Source of the DNA: AWTP1-13 sp963820375
GTDB lineage: Bacteria; Pseudomonadota; Alphaproteobacteria; Rhizobiales; Hyphomicrobiaceae
Direction of reading: 5' to 3'
Length of the DNA stretch: 64,000 nucleotides
NCBI GenBank assembly: GCA_963820375.1
Contig: CAWFZX010000029.1
Location: 124,001-188,000 of the forward strand
The position numbers and the translations under genes were made by a program. This document shows, piece after piece, positions 34,097-43,381 of the stretch. The notes beneath the pieces were generated by a model that worked only from the letters and a program-made list of their open reading frames with translations, did no database searches and was not told where the DNA came from. The stretch's first letter is position 1. The number at the start of each line of letters is the position of its first letter.

Positions 34097-35695
34097 TCAA
34101 AACAGCGAACCCTGCGCCCCCCCACCGGGCGACTTGACGCGCGCCTTCGGCTTCTTGCCCGATCGGGGCAGCGGTGAAGCATCCCGCCTTGGGAGCTGTT
34201 CGGCCCTCGCCCCAATGTGCCCGTCGGCAAGCTCGATATCCAAACGCTGGCCGAGCGTGACGTCGCTTGCCGAGCGGAGGCTGCGGCCAGCGCTGTCGCG
34301 CAGGAGGGCAAAGCCGCGCTGCAGAGCGCCCTGATAGCTGAGCGACTGGAGGAGCTTGGCGCAGCCGTCAAGCTGGTTGCGCTTGGTATCGAGACTGGCG
34401 CGCGTCGCGCGCCGCAGCCGTCCCTGCAGCACCTCCACGCGCTCCGCGCAATGCACGAGCCTGCCCAGCAACGGCTTGGGCGACAGGCGGCCGACGATGC
34501 GTTCGAGCCGTGCGCGCTTGGGCCCGCTGCCGCGCACCAGCGCAGACAGCGTGCGACGTCCCAGAGCATCGAGCCGGTCGCGCGCACGCAGCAGGCGAGT
34601 TTCGAGGAGCCGCAGCCTTAGTCTCGCTGCGGTCCGGGTTAGGTGCATGGCGTGGGCACGGGTATTGGCCAGCAGGGCGCGTGCCAGCCGAGCTTCCACG
34701 CCGTCGAAGCGTTGGCGCGGCAAGGCCAGCAGGTCGTGGCGTTTGGGGAGGCCGCGTGCCGCCGCTCGCAGATGGGTGCGCAGATCCTCCAGCCGGCGAT
34801 GTGCGCCGGTCTGCAACCGCCGCGTCAGGTCGCCGGTCTGTTGCCTGAGTTCGGCATACCTGGGCACCGCCCATTCCGCAGCCTTGGTCGGCGTCGGCGC
34901 GCGGGCGTCGGCGGCAAGATCGATCAAGGTGGTGTCCGTCTCGTGTCCCACCGCCGAGATCAGCGGGATGCCGCTCTCGGCCGCGGCACGGACCACGATT
35001 TCTTCGCTGAAGCTCCACAAATCCTCGAGGCTGCCGCCGCCGCGCGCCACGATCAAAAGATCGGGCCGCGGCAGCGGGCCGCCAGGGGCCAGCGCATTGA
35101 AGCCCCTGATGGCTGCCGCGACTTCCGCGGCGCTGCTGCTGCCTTGCACGCGCACCGGCCAAAGCAGCACACGCACCGGGAAGCGCTCGCTGAAGCCGTG
35201 CAGCATGTCGCGAATCACGGCCCCGGTCGGAGACGTGACGATGCCGATGACGCGTGGCAGGAACGGCAGGGCCTTCTTGCGCCCGGCGTCGAACAGGCCT
35301 TCGGCTGCCAGCTTCTTTTTGCGTTCCTCCAGGAGAGCCATCAAGGCGCCGATGCCAGCCGGTTCCAAGGCATCGACAACGATCTGATAGGTCGACTTGC
35401 CGGGGTAGCTGGTAACACGGCCGATGGCGATGACCTCGAGACCCTCGGCTGGCCGGATCCGCAGAGCCGGCAGTGTGTTGCGCCAAATCACCGCGTCGAT
35501 CCTGGCCTTGTCGTCCTTGAGCGTGAAGTAGCAGTGGCCGGACCCGTGGATACCGCGGAAGCCGGAAATCTCTCCACGCAGGCGCACATAGCCGTACGTT
35601 CCTTCGAGGGTCCGCCTGATGGCGTTGGACAGCTCGGAGACCGTGAACTCGGCAATGTTGCCGCCCTGACGGGTGGCACGGGCTAGCTCGGCCAC
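34097..35695 (-). CDS. xseA: Exodeoxyribonuclease VII large subunit
   Basis: This 532-residue protein has the N-terminal OB-fold (FTVSELSNAIRRTLEGTYGYVRLRGEISG) and the catalytic domain (GIVTSPTGAVIRDMLHGFSERFP; LIVARGGGSLEDLWSFSEE; SAVGHETDTTLIDLAADARAPTPTKAAE). A long coiled C-terminal region that binds XseB copies follows. It degrades single-stranded DNA in both directions. The GTG at 35695 is preferred because AGAGGT lies six bases upstream and the conserved part starts soon after; the frame is open into the purD region. xseB is not in the window. It is divergent from purD. Confidence 0.92.
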   Translation of the reverse strand: MAELARATRQGGNIAEFTVSELSNAIRRTLEGTYGYVRLRGEISGFRGIHGSGHCYFTLKDDKARIDAVIWRNTLPALRIRPAEGLEVIAIGRVTSYPGKSTYQIVVDALEPAGIGALMALLEERKKKLAAEGLFDAGRKKALPFLPRVIGIVTSPTGAVIRDMLHGFSERFPVRVLLWPVRVQGSSSAAEVAAAIRGFNALAPGGPLPRPDLLIVARGGGSLEDLWSFSEEIVVRAAAESGIPLISAVGHETDTTLIDLAADARAPTPTKAAEWAVPRYAELRQQTGDLTRRLQTGAHRRLEDLRTHLRAAARGLPKRHDLLALPRQRFDGVEARLARALLANTRAHAMHLTRTAARLRLRLLETRLLRARDRLDALGRRTLSALVRGSGPKRARLERIVGRLSPKPLLGRLVHCAERVEVLQGRLRRATRASLDTKRNQLDGCAKLLQSLSYQGALQRGFALLRDSAGRSLRSASDVTLGQRLDIELADGHIGARAEQLPRRDASPLPRSGKKPKARVKSPGGGAQGSLF

Positions 35696-35803
35696 AAATG
35701 ACCTCTGGCTTTGTGCTGCAAGGCTGCAAATGATACATGAGGTTGCAAGTTCTGGGGGCTGCCTCGTGGCAAACCCTTGCGAGCTTTGCTGGGGTCTTGG
35801 GCG

Positions 35804-37072
35804 ATGAACGTTCTCCTGATCGGCTCGGGCGGCCGTGAGCATGCGCTGGCCTGGGCCATTTCCGCAAGTCCGCTCCTGACCAAGCTTTATTGTGCGCCAG
35901 GCAACGCCGGAATCGCTGCCTTGGCGGAGTGCCCTGGGCTCGATATCGGCGATCATGCCGCGATCGTGCGCTTTTGTGGCGAGAAGCGCATCTCCCTGGT
36001 GGTGGTCGGCCCGGAAGCGCCATTGGTCGCCGGGCTCGCCGACGATCTGGCGGCTGCCCGCATTAAGGTGTTTGGACCCTCGAAGGCGGCGGCACGGCTG
36101 GAAGGCTCGAAGGGCTTCACCAAGGATCTGTGCAGCGAATTTGCCATTCCGACCGCCGCCTATCGTCGCTTCGCCGAACGCGCCGCAGCCCTGGCCTATG
36201 TCGAGGCCCATCCCCTTCCGGTTGTCATCAAGGTCGATGGGCTAGCCGCAGGCAAAGGCGTCACCGTGGCAGAGACGCGCGAGGCTGCCAGGACTGCGGT
36301 CGAGGACTGCTTCGACGGCGGTGCCGAAGTGGTGATCGAGGAATGCCTGGTGGGCGAGGAGGCAAGCTTCTTTGCTCTGGTCGACGGCACGCACGCCCTG
36401 CCGTTGGCAACGGCACAGGATCACAAGCGCGCCTTCGACGGCGATAGCGGGCCCAATACCGGCGGCATGGGAGCCTACTCGCCGGCTGCGGTCATGACGC
36501 CGCAGCTGATTGACCGCACCATGGACGCGATCATTCGGCCGACGGTGGCCGGTATGGCAAAGCGCGGCACTCCCTTCAAGGGCGTGCTGTTTGCCGGGCT
36601 GATGATCACCCAGGAGGGGCCCAAGCTCATTGAGTACAACGTGCGCTTCGGTGACCCGGAGTGCCAGGCGCTGATGCTGCGGCTGAAATCGGATCTGCTG
36701 GCAGCGCTGCTGGCCACCGTCGATGGCGTCCTCAAGACCTTCGACCTGCGCTGGCATGAGGATGCGGCACTGACCGTCGTCATGGCCTCCCGCGGTTATC
36801 CCGGCGCTTATCCCCAAGGCACGGAAATCCGTGGGCTTGAGCAGGCGGAGGCGGTTCAAGGCGTTGAGGTGTTCCATGCCGGCACCGCACGCGAGGGCGC
36901 GCGGCTGATCGCCACCGGCGGACGCGTGCTGGGCGTGACGGCTCGCGCCAAGACGGTGAGCGAGGCTCACCGGCGCGCCTATGCGGCGGTGGCGAAGATC
37001 GACTGGCCCGCTGGTTTTTACCGCACCGACATCGGCTGGCGGGAGATGCAGCGGGAGCAACGTGGAGCATGA
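35804..37072 (+). CDS. purD: Phosphoribosylamine-glycine ligase
   Basis: This encodes a 422-residue ATP-grasp enzyme of purine synthesis that joins glycine to 5-phosphoribosylamine. Signatures include MNVLLIGSGGREHALAWAI, VVVGPEAPLVAGLADDL, VIKVDGLAAGKGVTVAE, DHKRAFDGDSGPNTGGMGAYSP and IEYNVRFGDPECQ. The length is typical. The ATG at 35804 fits the family N-terminus exactly. It overlaps the following hydrolase gene by four bases (ATGA), which places a dehalogenase-like enzyme under control of a housekeeping purine gene. Confidence 0.95.
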   Translation: MNVLLIGSGGREHALAWAISASPLLTKLYCAPGNAGIAALAECPGLDIGDHAAIVRFCGEKRISLVVVGPEAPLVAGLADDLAAARIKVFGPSKAAARLEGSKGFTKDLCSEFAIPTAAYRRFAERAAALAYVEAHPLPVVIKVDGLAAGKGVTVAETREAARTAVEDCFDGGAEVVIEECLVGEEASFFALVDGTHALPLATAQDHKRAFDGDSGPNTGGMGAYSPAAVMTPQLIDRTMDAIIRPTVAGMAKRGTPFKGVLFAGLMITQEGPKLIEYNVRFGDPECQALMLRLKSDLLAALLATVDGVLKTFDLRWHEDAALTVVMASRGYPGAYPQGTEIRGLEQAEAVQGVEVFHAGTAREGARLIATGGRVLGVTARAKTVSEAHRRAYAAVAKIDWPAGFYRTDIGWREMQREQRGA

Positions 37073-37986
37073 GGCCGGCTGTCGATCTGTTCCCCGGCTG
37101 GGCCGAGCGGCGCATCAAGACGGACGGTGCCGAGATATACCTGCGCACCGCTGGGTCGGGCCCACCGCTCCTGCTGCTGCACGGCTATCCGCAAACGCAC
37201 GTGTGCTGGCACAAGATCGCCGCCGAGCTGGCACGTCACTGCACGCTGGTGCTTGCCGATTTGCGCGGCTACGGCGCCAGCTCCGTTCCACCCGACAGCG
37301 GCGGGCATATGAGCTACGCGAAGCGGACCATGGCCGACGATTGCCTCGCGGTGATGCGCTCACTCGGTCATCAGCGCTTCATGGTTGGCGGACATGATCG
37401 CGGCGGGCGCGTGGCCTATCGCCTGGCGCTCGACCATCCTGAGGCTGTGGTTGCCTTGCTGCCGATCGATATTCTGCCTACGGCCGAAGTCTGGCGGCAG
37501 GTAACCGCCGAGAGCGCGATCGGATCCTATCACTGGGGCTTCCTGGCCCAACCGGCGCCGCTGCCAGAGAGGCTGATCGGCAAGGATCCCGTCTTCTACC
37601 TTGAGCATACCCTGAAGAGTTGGTGTAAGCCGCGCGATCTGTCGCCGTTCTCGGCCGCGGCGCTGGGCCACTACCGAAGCTTGTTGCAAGATCCAGCCCG
37701 CGTACATGCGGTCTGCGAGGACTACCGGGCAGGGGCCACAATCGATCGCCGTCTCGATGAAGCCGACCTGCAGGCCGGGCGAAAGATTGTCTGTCCGACC
37801 TTGGTTGCCTGGGGTAGCGATTACTTGGGCAAGCGAGCCAACCACCCCTTGGAGGCCTGGGCTGCCTGGTGCAGCACTGTGGGCGGAGCACAGATCGACT
37901 CTGGCCATTTCCTGGCCGAGGAGAACCCGGCGGCGACACTCGCCGCCCTGCTACCGTTCATAATCGCCCATGGGGGCGCCGCATGA
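37069..37986 (+). CDS. Fluoroacetate/haloacetate dehalogenase-like alpha/beta hydrolase
   Basis: This 305-residue protein matches fluoroacetate dehalogenase of Rhodopseudomonas palustris (RPA1163) closely. From memory of that enzyme, its key residues recur here at the same numbers: nucleophile Asp110 in GHDRGG, Asp134 and His280 (DSGHF) completing the triad, Arg111 and Arg114 for the carboxylate. His155, Trp156 (SYHWGF) and Tyr219 (CEDYRA) form the halide pocket. HGYPQTH supplies the oxyanion region. Fluoride-releasing hydrolysis of fluoroacetate or other 2-haloacids is therefore likely. It overlaps purD upstream and the patatin gene downstream by four bases on each side. No signal peptide is seen, so it is cytosolic. 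Confidence 0.85.
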   Translation: MRPAVDLFPGWAERRIKTDGAEIYLRTAGSGPPLLLLHGYPQTHVCWHKIAAELARHCTLVLADLRGYGASSVPPDSGGHMSYAKRTMADDCLAVMRSLGHQRFMVGGHDRGGRVAYRLALDHPEAVVALLPIDILPTAEVWRQVTAESAIGSYHWGFLAQPAPLPERLIGKDPVFYLEHTLKSWCKPRDLSPFSAAALGHYRSLLQDPARVHAVCEDYRAGATIDRRLDEADLQAGRKIVCPTLVAWGSDYLGKRANHPLEAWAAWCSTVGGAQIDSGHFLAEENPAATLAALLPFIIAHGGAA

Positions 37987-38975
37987 GCGCGCCAGCCACC
38001 GGCAAGGCGCTGCAGGTCCGCAAGCCCGGCCCGCTCGCGCTGCGCCCGAGCATCGCTTTGGCGCTTGGCGGCGGCGGTGCGCGTGGGCTTGCCCATATTC
38101 TGATGCTGGAGGTGTTCGACGAACTGGGTCTCAAACCCAAGATTATTGCCGGCACCTCGATCGGCGCGGTGTTCGGCGCCGCCTACGCCTCCGGGCTTTC
38201 GGCCGGGTCGATCCGGGCCCACGCCGAGCAGATCTTGAGCCAGCGCCTCGACATCGCCCGGCTGCTGTTGGCAGCGCGCGCCGAGCCGATCATGAAGTTT
38301 CTCAATGTGTTGCCCGTGCGCTTTGCCCTGCTGCAACCCGAGCCACTGCTCGAGTCGCTCCTGCCATCCCGCGTGGCGCGAGATTTTGCCGCCCTGCAGA
38401 TCCCGTTGCGGGTGGTGGCGACCGACTTTTACGCCCAGGAACAGCTGGTCTTGTCGCAGGGGCGGCTGCGAACGGCGGTAGCGGCGAGCATGGCGCTACC
38501 GGCCATCTTCACCCCCGTCGTCAGCGAGGGACGCACGTTGATGGACGGCGGGCTCGTCAACCCGCTACCGTTTGACGTCATTCGCGACGAGGCGGATATC
38601 ACGGTTGCCATCGATGTCAGCGGCGCCTCCACCGGCCCCGGCAAGCACCCGCAGCCGTCGGCGTTCTCGGCACTGATGTCGTCCTCTCAGATCCTGCAGC
38701 GCTCGATCGTGCGCGAGAAGCTCAAGGCCGAACAGCCCGACATTTATATCGACGTCGAGGTCGATGAATTTCACGTCCTGCAATTTTATCGCTTCAAGGC
38801 CGTTCTCGAGGCAGCAATGCCGGCGAAGGAGAAATTGCGGCGCCAGCTGCTGCGGGTGTTGGCCAGCCAAACTGCCGAGACCCTGCCCGCCAACCCGCTG
38901 CCAGAGCCGGCCCGGGCAACGGGCAGCAAGCGGCTCCCGAGGCTGAAACGCCTGGCACCGGGGCGCCGAACCTGA
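37983..38975 (+). CDS. Patatin-like phospholipase (RssA family)
   Basis: This 330-residue protein has an oxyanion hole ALGGGGARGLAHI (29-37), a nucleophile motif GTSIG (Ser59) and a catalytic aspartate in DGGLVNPLPF (Asp188). This is a complete patatin dyad. The family hydrolyses phospholipid acyl chains, and bacterial RssA-type members are often membrane-associated. The start overlaps the dehalogenase stop, making purD, the hydrolase and this gene one unit. The last 40 residues are basic and low in complexity. The substrate is unknown. Confidence 0.88.
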   Translation: MSAPATGKALQVRKPGPLALRPSIALALGGGGARGLAHILMLEVFDELGLKPKIIAGTSIGAVFGAAYASGLSAGSIRAHAEQILSQRLDIARLLLAARAEPIMKFLNVLPVRFALLQPEPLLESLLPSRVARDFAALQIPLRVVATDFYAQEQLVLSQGRLRTAVAASMALPAIFTPVVSEGRTLMDGGLVNPLPFDVIRDEADITVAIDVSGASTGPGKHPQPSAFSALMSSSQILQRSIVREKLKAEQPDIYIDVEVDEFHVLQFYRFKAVLEAAMPAKEKLRRQLLRVLASQTAETLPANPLPEPARATGSKRLPRLKRLAPGRRT

Positions 38976-38984
38976 GGCCGCCCG

Positions 38985-39075
38985 GGATGCAGTCTTCCGC
39001 AATATAGTCGAGCTTTTCCAGGATGTTGCGACAGACACCTAAGTTGCGAACTGCACAATTGCCACAGCCGCACAC
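38985..39075 (-). pseudogene. Possible remnant of an Fnr/AadR-type regulator N-terminus
   Basis: The minus strand here encodes CGCGNCAVRNLGVCRNI followed by LEKLDYIAEDCIPGG. This closely resembles the cysteine-rich N-terminus of Fnr-type regulators (for example the CAVRGLAIC stretch I recall from AadR). The match fades after about 30 residues. The frame (38794-39216) has no nucleotide-binding or HTH domain and runs antisense into the patatin gene. I infer a leftover fragment of a deleted regulator. Chance similarity remains possible. Confidence 0.35.
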
Positions 39076-39162
39076 CTTTTTGCCTCGCTTTGGTCGATTT
39101 GCCGGTCTTACAGGGCCGCGCGGCGCTAGCCTCGCCGTCGCCAGTCTCGGAAGGGCCCACCG

Positions 39163-39873
39163 TTGCGCCGCCTGCAGCAGAACGAAGGTTTTCGCATCGA
39201 CGTCGACCTTGAGCACGCTCAGCGCGAGGCGGAGCGCGTGCGCAGTCTGCTGGAGGCCCTACGCCGCCGCCACGATCTTGCGCGCTACGAGTACACGCAC
39301 GTCGTGCGGATCGTTCCGGGCAGCGATACCTTCGCCCATCCGATTCTGACGCTCGGCAATCGCTTTGCCGACAGCGAGGACCTGCTGCTTTCGACCTACC
39401 TGCACGAACAGATGCATTGGTATTTGTGGTTGCTGGGCACGCCGGAGCACGACCCGGTGGCGCCGTTCTTCGACGAGTTGGTGCGGCGCTATCCTGAGGC
39501 ACCCATCGGCCTGCCGGACGGGGCGCGCAACTACAAATCGACCTATCTGCACCTGGTAGTGAACTGGCTCGAAATCGCCGCCACCTCCACGTGCATTGGC
39601 CGGGCCCGCGCATTTGCCTGCGCGGATGCCCAGGCGACCTACCGCTGGATCTACAAAACGGTGCTGAAGGACTGGGACCTGTTGGCCGAACTTTACGAAC
39701 GCCACGGCCTGCTGCCAATTCAGCGTGCCGACGAACTGCGGCAAAAGAGCGTGCGCGTCGGGCCGCGCCTGCTCAACGGCGGGCGCAAAAAAACGCCCGC
39801 AGCAGTGCCGCGGCCGCAACCTCCTCGATCCCGCCGTACACCTGCGGTGCGTGGTGACAGGTCGGCGAATTGA
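39163..39873 (+). CDS. Putative HExxH metalloprotein, unknown family
   Basis: This 236-residue protein carries YLHEQMHWY (His81, Glu82, His85), a zincin-type metal motif. Glu137 in VVNWLEIAATS could be a third ligand. An N-terminal helical part has many Arg and Glu residues. I do not recognise the family; a peptidase is possible, but no signal peptide or prodomain is seen. TTG 39163 is taken as the start because GGAAGGG stands about seven bases upstream. The last 34 codons run antisense into the 3' end of tadA (101 bases shared), and that tail is basic and proline-rich, so it may be a recent extension after loss of an earlier stop. Confidence 0.65.
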   Translation: MRRLQQNEGFRIDVDLEHAQREAERVRSLLEALRRRHDLARYEYTHVVRIVPGSDTFAHPILTLGNRFADSEDLLLSTYLHEQMHWYLWLLGTPEHDPVAPFFDELVRRYPEAPIGLPDGARNYKSTYLHLVVNWLEIAATSTCIGRARAFACADAQATYRWIYKTVLKDWDLLAELYERHGLLPIQRADELRQKSVRVGPRLLNGGRKKTPAAVPRPQPPRSRRTPAVRGDRSAN

Positions 39874-40231
39874 AGAAGCGGGGGCCATTTTCGACGGCGC
39901 CGCCCTTCGGGTCGGCGGCGGCGAAATAAAGGCGCCTGATGCGGGCAAAGGCCATGGCGGCCGCACACATGGCGCAGGGCTCCAAGGTCACGTACAGGTC
40001 GGCCTGATCGAGCCGATCCGAACCGACGGCGGCGCAGGCCTGCCGGATCACCAGAATTTCGGCATGCGCCGTGGGGTCGGCCAATTCGCGTGTGCGGTTG
40101 CCGGCGCGCCCAAGCACCCGGCCATCGGCTCCCACCAAGAGGGCACCAACCGGGACTTCACCGCGCGCTGCCGCCGCCTCGGCTTCGGCGAGCGCCGCGC
40201 GCATGTAGCTCTGCCTGGGATGAGATGTCAT
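39773..40231 (-). CDS. tadA: tRNA adenosine deaminase
   Basis: This 152-residue protein is a zinc-dependent deaminase that converts A34 to inosine in the tRNA-Arg anticodon. The motifs are THAHAE-like PTAHAEILVIRQA (His56, Glu58) and LEPCAMCAAAM (Cys86, Cys89), followed by FAAADPKGGAVENGPRFFN. AGGAGG stands eight bases before the ATG. It is divergent from the rluB-type gene with 38 bases between start codons, so their promoters overlap or are shared. Its 3' end overlaps the convergent HExxH gene. Confidence 0.93.
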   Translation of the reverse strand: MTSHPRQSYMRAALAEAEAAAARGEVPVGALLVGADGRVLGRAGNRTRELADPTAHAEILVIRQACAAVGSDRLDQADLYVTLEPCAMCAAAMAFARIRRLYFAAADPKGGAVENGPRFFNSPTCHHAPQVYGGIEEVAAAALLRAFFCARR

Positions 40232-40269
40232 AAGGATAGCCTCCTAAGGCAACCCAGCGACAAGATTGC

Positions 40270-41136
40270 ATGCACAAATCGCCGCCAGGTCAACGTCGCA
40301 CAGCGCTGGGCATCGCCGCCGGCTTCCCGATGCGCGTTGCCAAGGCGATGGCGCGCGCGGGCCTATGCTCGCGACGCGAGGCCGAGCGATGGATCGAACA
40401 GGGCCGCGTCAGTGTCAATGGCAGCTTGCTGAAAAGCCCAGCGCGCGATGTCTCCGAGCGTGACCGTATTACGGTCGATGACACCCCGCTGCCCCCCGCC
40501 GAACCGCCACGCCTGTGGCGGTATCACAAGCCCAGGGGGCTGGTGACGACGCACCGCGATCCCGACGGGCGTCCCACCGTATTTGCGGCTTTGCCTGAGC
40601 ATTTGCCGCGCGTCATTTCCGTGGGTCGTCTCGACTTCAACACGGAAGGACTGCTGCTGCTCACCAATGCCGGCGCCTTGGCGCGGCACCTTGAGCTGCC
40701 CTCCACCGGCTGGCTGCGGCGCTATCGGGTGCGCGCCCACGGCAGCGTGACGCAGGCGGCGCTCGACGCTTTGCGGGACGGCAGCGAGATTGCCGGCGTG
40801 CGCTACGGCCCGATCGAAGCGATACTCGATAAGACGCAAGGTGCCAATGTCTGGCTCAGCCTGGCTCTGCGCGAGGGCAAGAACCGAGAGGTGCGCAGCG
40901 TGCTGGAAAGCCTCGGCCTGACGGTGAACCGACTGATCCGCGTCTCGTTCGGCCCGTTCCAGTTGCTCGAGCTGGAGCCCGGCGCCGTCGAACCGGTTCG
41001 ACGGCGCGTGTTGATTGATCAACTTGGGCCCCACGTCGCAGGCGAACTCGGCCTATCCGACGAGGAGCCAGCGGTCTACCCGAAGCCAGCCTCGTCCGGC
41101 CGGCGACGGCGGCCTGCCGACAAGAAGCAGCGCTGA
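40270..41136 (+). CDS. rluB: rRNA pseudouridine synthase (RluB/RsuA family)
   Basis: This 288-residue enzyme has an S4 RNA-binding domain (MRVAKAMARAGLCSRREAERWIEQGRVSVNG) and a pseudouridine synthase domain. The catalytic aspartate is in SVGRLDFNTEGLLLLTN, followed by REGKNREVRSVLESLGLTVNRLIR. It probably modifies 23S rRNA. The C-terminus has a basic tail (SSGRRRRPADKKQR). ATG 40270 gives a 20-residue leader before the S4 domain; ATG 40330 is an alternative. Its stop overlaps the rsmD start (TGATG), forming an RNA-modification operon. Confidence 0.9.
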   Translation: MHKSPPGQRRTALGIAAGFPMRVAKAMARAGLCSRREAERWIEQGRVSVNGSLLKSPARDVSERDRITVDDTPLPPAEPPRLWRYHKPRGLVTTHRDPDGRPTVFAALPEHLPRVISVGRLDFNTEGLLLLTNAGALARHLELPSTGWLRRYRVRAHGSVTQAALDALRDGSEIAGVRYGPIEAILDKTQGANVWLSLALREGKNREVRSVLESLGLTVNRLIRVSFGPFQLLELEPGAVEPVRRRVLIDQLGPHVAGELGLSDEEPAVYPKPASSGRRRRPADKKQR

Positions 41137-41705
41137 TGCGTATTATCGCCGGCAGGTTCGGTGGGCGGCTGCTGGCGACGCCGTCGGGCGCCGCCGTCCG
41201 CCCGACCGCCGATCGGGTACGCGAAGCCCTCTTCAATATTCTTGCGCACGGCATCGATGGCTTTGCCTTCGCAGGCATCAGGGTGCTCGACCTGTTCGCC
41301 GGCACGGGCGCGCTCGGCCTCGAGGCGCTGTCGCGCGGCAGCGCCTTCTGCCTGTTCGTCGAGGAAGCAGCGCCGGCGCGCGCCAGCATCCGGCGCAACG
41401 TGGAGGCGTTGGGTCTGACCGGCGTCACCAAGATCTTCCGCCGCGATGCCACGGACTTGGGACCCGCGGGTGCTCACGGCGGCGCCAGGCTGGCGTTTCT
41501 GGACCCGCCCTACGGCAAAGGTCTCGCCGAGGGCGCCTTGCTGTCGCTGCTGCAGGGTGGCTGGCTGGCACCGGGGGCGGTGGTTGTGATCGAGGAGGGC
41601 AAGACGGCCCACGTCACCCTGCCGCCGCAGGTGACGGCCATCGATCAGCGCACCTGGGGCGATTCGCAGGTGCTGTTTGCCCGCCTCGAGCCGAAGCGGT
41701 TGTGA
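41136..41705 (+). CDS. rsmD: 16S rRNA guanine-966 N2-methyltransferase
   Basis: This 189-residue SAM-dependent methyltransferase carries MRIIAGRFGGRLLATPSGAAVRPTADRVREALFNIL at the start, VLDLFAGTGALGLEALSRG for SAM binding and LDPPYGKG as the catalytic DPPY. All are typical of RsmD. It acts on the small ribosomal subunit. The start overlaps the rluB stop by one base and ubiG starts 39 bases after its stop, so the three genes are probably one transcript. Confidence 0.93.
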   Translation: MRIIAGRFGGRLLATPSGAAVRPTADRVREALFNILAHGIDGFAFAGIRVLDLFAGTGALGLEALSRGSAFCLFVEEAAPARASIRRNVEALGLTGVTKIFRRDATDLGPAGAHGGARLAFLDPPYGKGLAEGALLSLLQGGWLAPGAVVVIEEGKTAHVTLPPQVTAIDQRTWGDSQVLFARLEPKRL

Positions 41706-41743
41706 TCTTGACGTCGATTCGCCGGCGGCGCACCAATGCCAGC

Positions 41744-42499
41744 ATGGAGACGCCATCGCCGCTGCCGGCCGCCACCCTCGATCCAGCCGAGCGCGACCGG
41801 TTTGCGGCATTGGCGTCGGAATGGTGGGATCCGCGCGGCAAGTTCGCCGCACTGCATCGGATCGGCCCGGCGCGGCTAACCTTCCTGCGTGACGAGCTGA
41901 CGCGCCACTTCGGCAGGAAGCCTGGCGGCTTGCGGCCTCTGGAGGCTTTGCGCGTGCTCGACGTGGGCTGCGGCGGCGGTCTGATTTGCGAGCCGCTGGC
42001 GCGGCTCGCAGCCTGCGTGACAGGCCTCGATCCGGCGCTTGAGAATGTCGAGGCGGCACGGCAGCACGCGACCGGTCAGCGTCTCGCCATCGACTATCAG
42101 GCCGGGCGTGTCGAGGACCTGGCCGCGAAAGGCCTTCTCTACGATGCGGTCATCTGCCTTGAGGTGGTCGAGCATGTGCCCGACGTCGCAGCCTTTCTTT
42201 CGACCTGCGCCCGGTTGCTGCGCCCGGGCGGGCTGATGTTGCTGTCCACGATCAATCGGACGCTCAAGGCCTATGCGCTGGCCATCATCGGCGCGGAGTA
42301 CGTGTTGGGCTGGTTGCCGGTTGGAACGCATCGCTGGGACAGGTTCGTCACGCCGCAAGAGTTGGCGCATCATCTGCGCGCGGCGGGACTTGACGAGCCG
42401 GTTTGCAAAGGTCTGCTCTACAACCCGCTCAAAGATGAGTGGTCGCTCGGCCTCGACACGGACGTGAACTACTTGGCTGCTGCCGCCAAGCCGGCGTGA
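41744..42499 (+). CDS. ubiG: Ubiquinone biosynthesis O-methyltransferase
   Basis: This 251-residue protein matches UbiG, which performs both O-methylation steps in ubiquinone synthesis. The signatures are LDPAERDRFAALASEWWDPRGKFAALHRIGPARL, VLDVGCGGGLICEPLARL (SAM site), CLEVVEHVPD and ILGWLPVGTHRWDRFVTP-like sequence near the end. ATG 41744 fits the family start; GTG 41702 in the same frame is possible. The ribosome site is weak for both. It lies downstream of rluB-rsmD. Confidence 0.92.
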   Translation: METPSPLPAATLDPAERDRFAALASEWWDPRGKFAALHRIGPARLTFLRDELTRHFGRKPGGLRPLEALRVLDVGCGGGLICEPLARLAACVTGLDPALENVEAARQHATGQRLAIDYQAGRVEDLAAKGLLYDAVICLEVVEHVPDVAAFLSTCARLLRPGGLMLLSTINRTLKAYALAIIGAEYVLGWLPVGTHRWDRFVTPQELAHHLRAAGLDEPVCKGLLYNPLKDEWSLGLDTDVNYLAAAAKPA

Positions 42500-42568
42500 A
42501 CCAGCCGCTCTTTACCCAACGATGGCCTACCTCTCGCCATGGTCGACGATTTCTGATCTGTGTGGGCC

Positions 42569-43297
<729 letters not shown>

Positions 43298-43381
43298 GGG
43301 ATCGCGCCGCCCGGGTCTCGACATTGCCGTTGAGACAGGCCATAGGTCCAACCCGCAATCGGCCTCCGATGGGAACGGATC

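Noticed and set aside
38794..39216. Complete Fnr-like regulator gene of 140 codons
   Set aside because: Only about 30 residues resemble Fnr; the rest is antisense to the patatin gene and has no cNMP or HTH domain.
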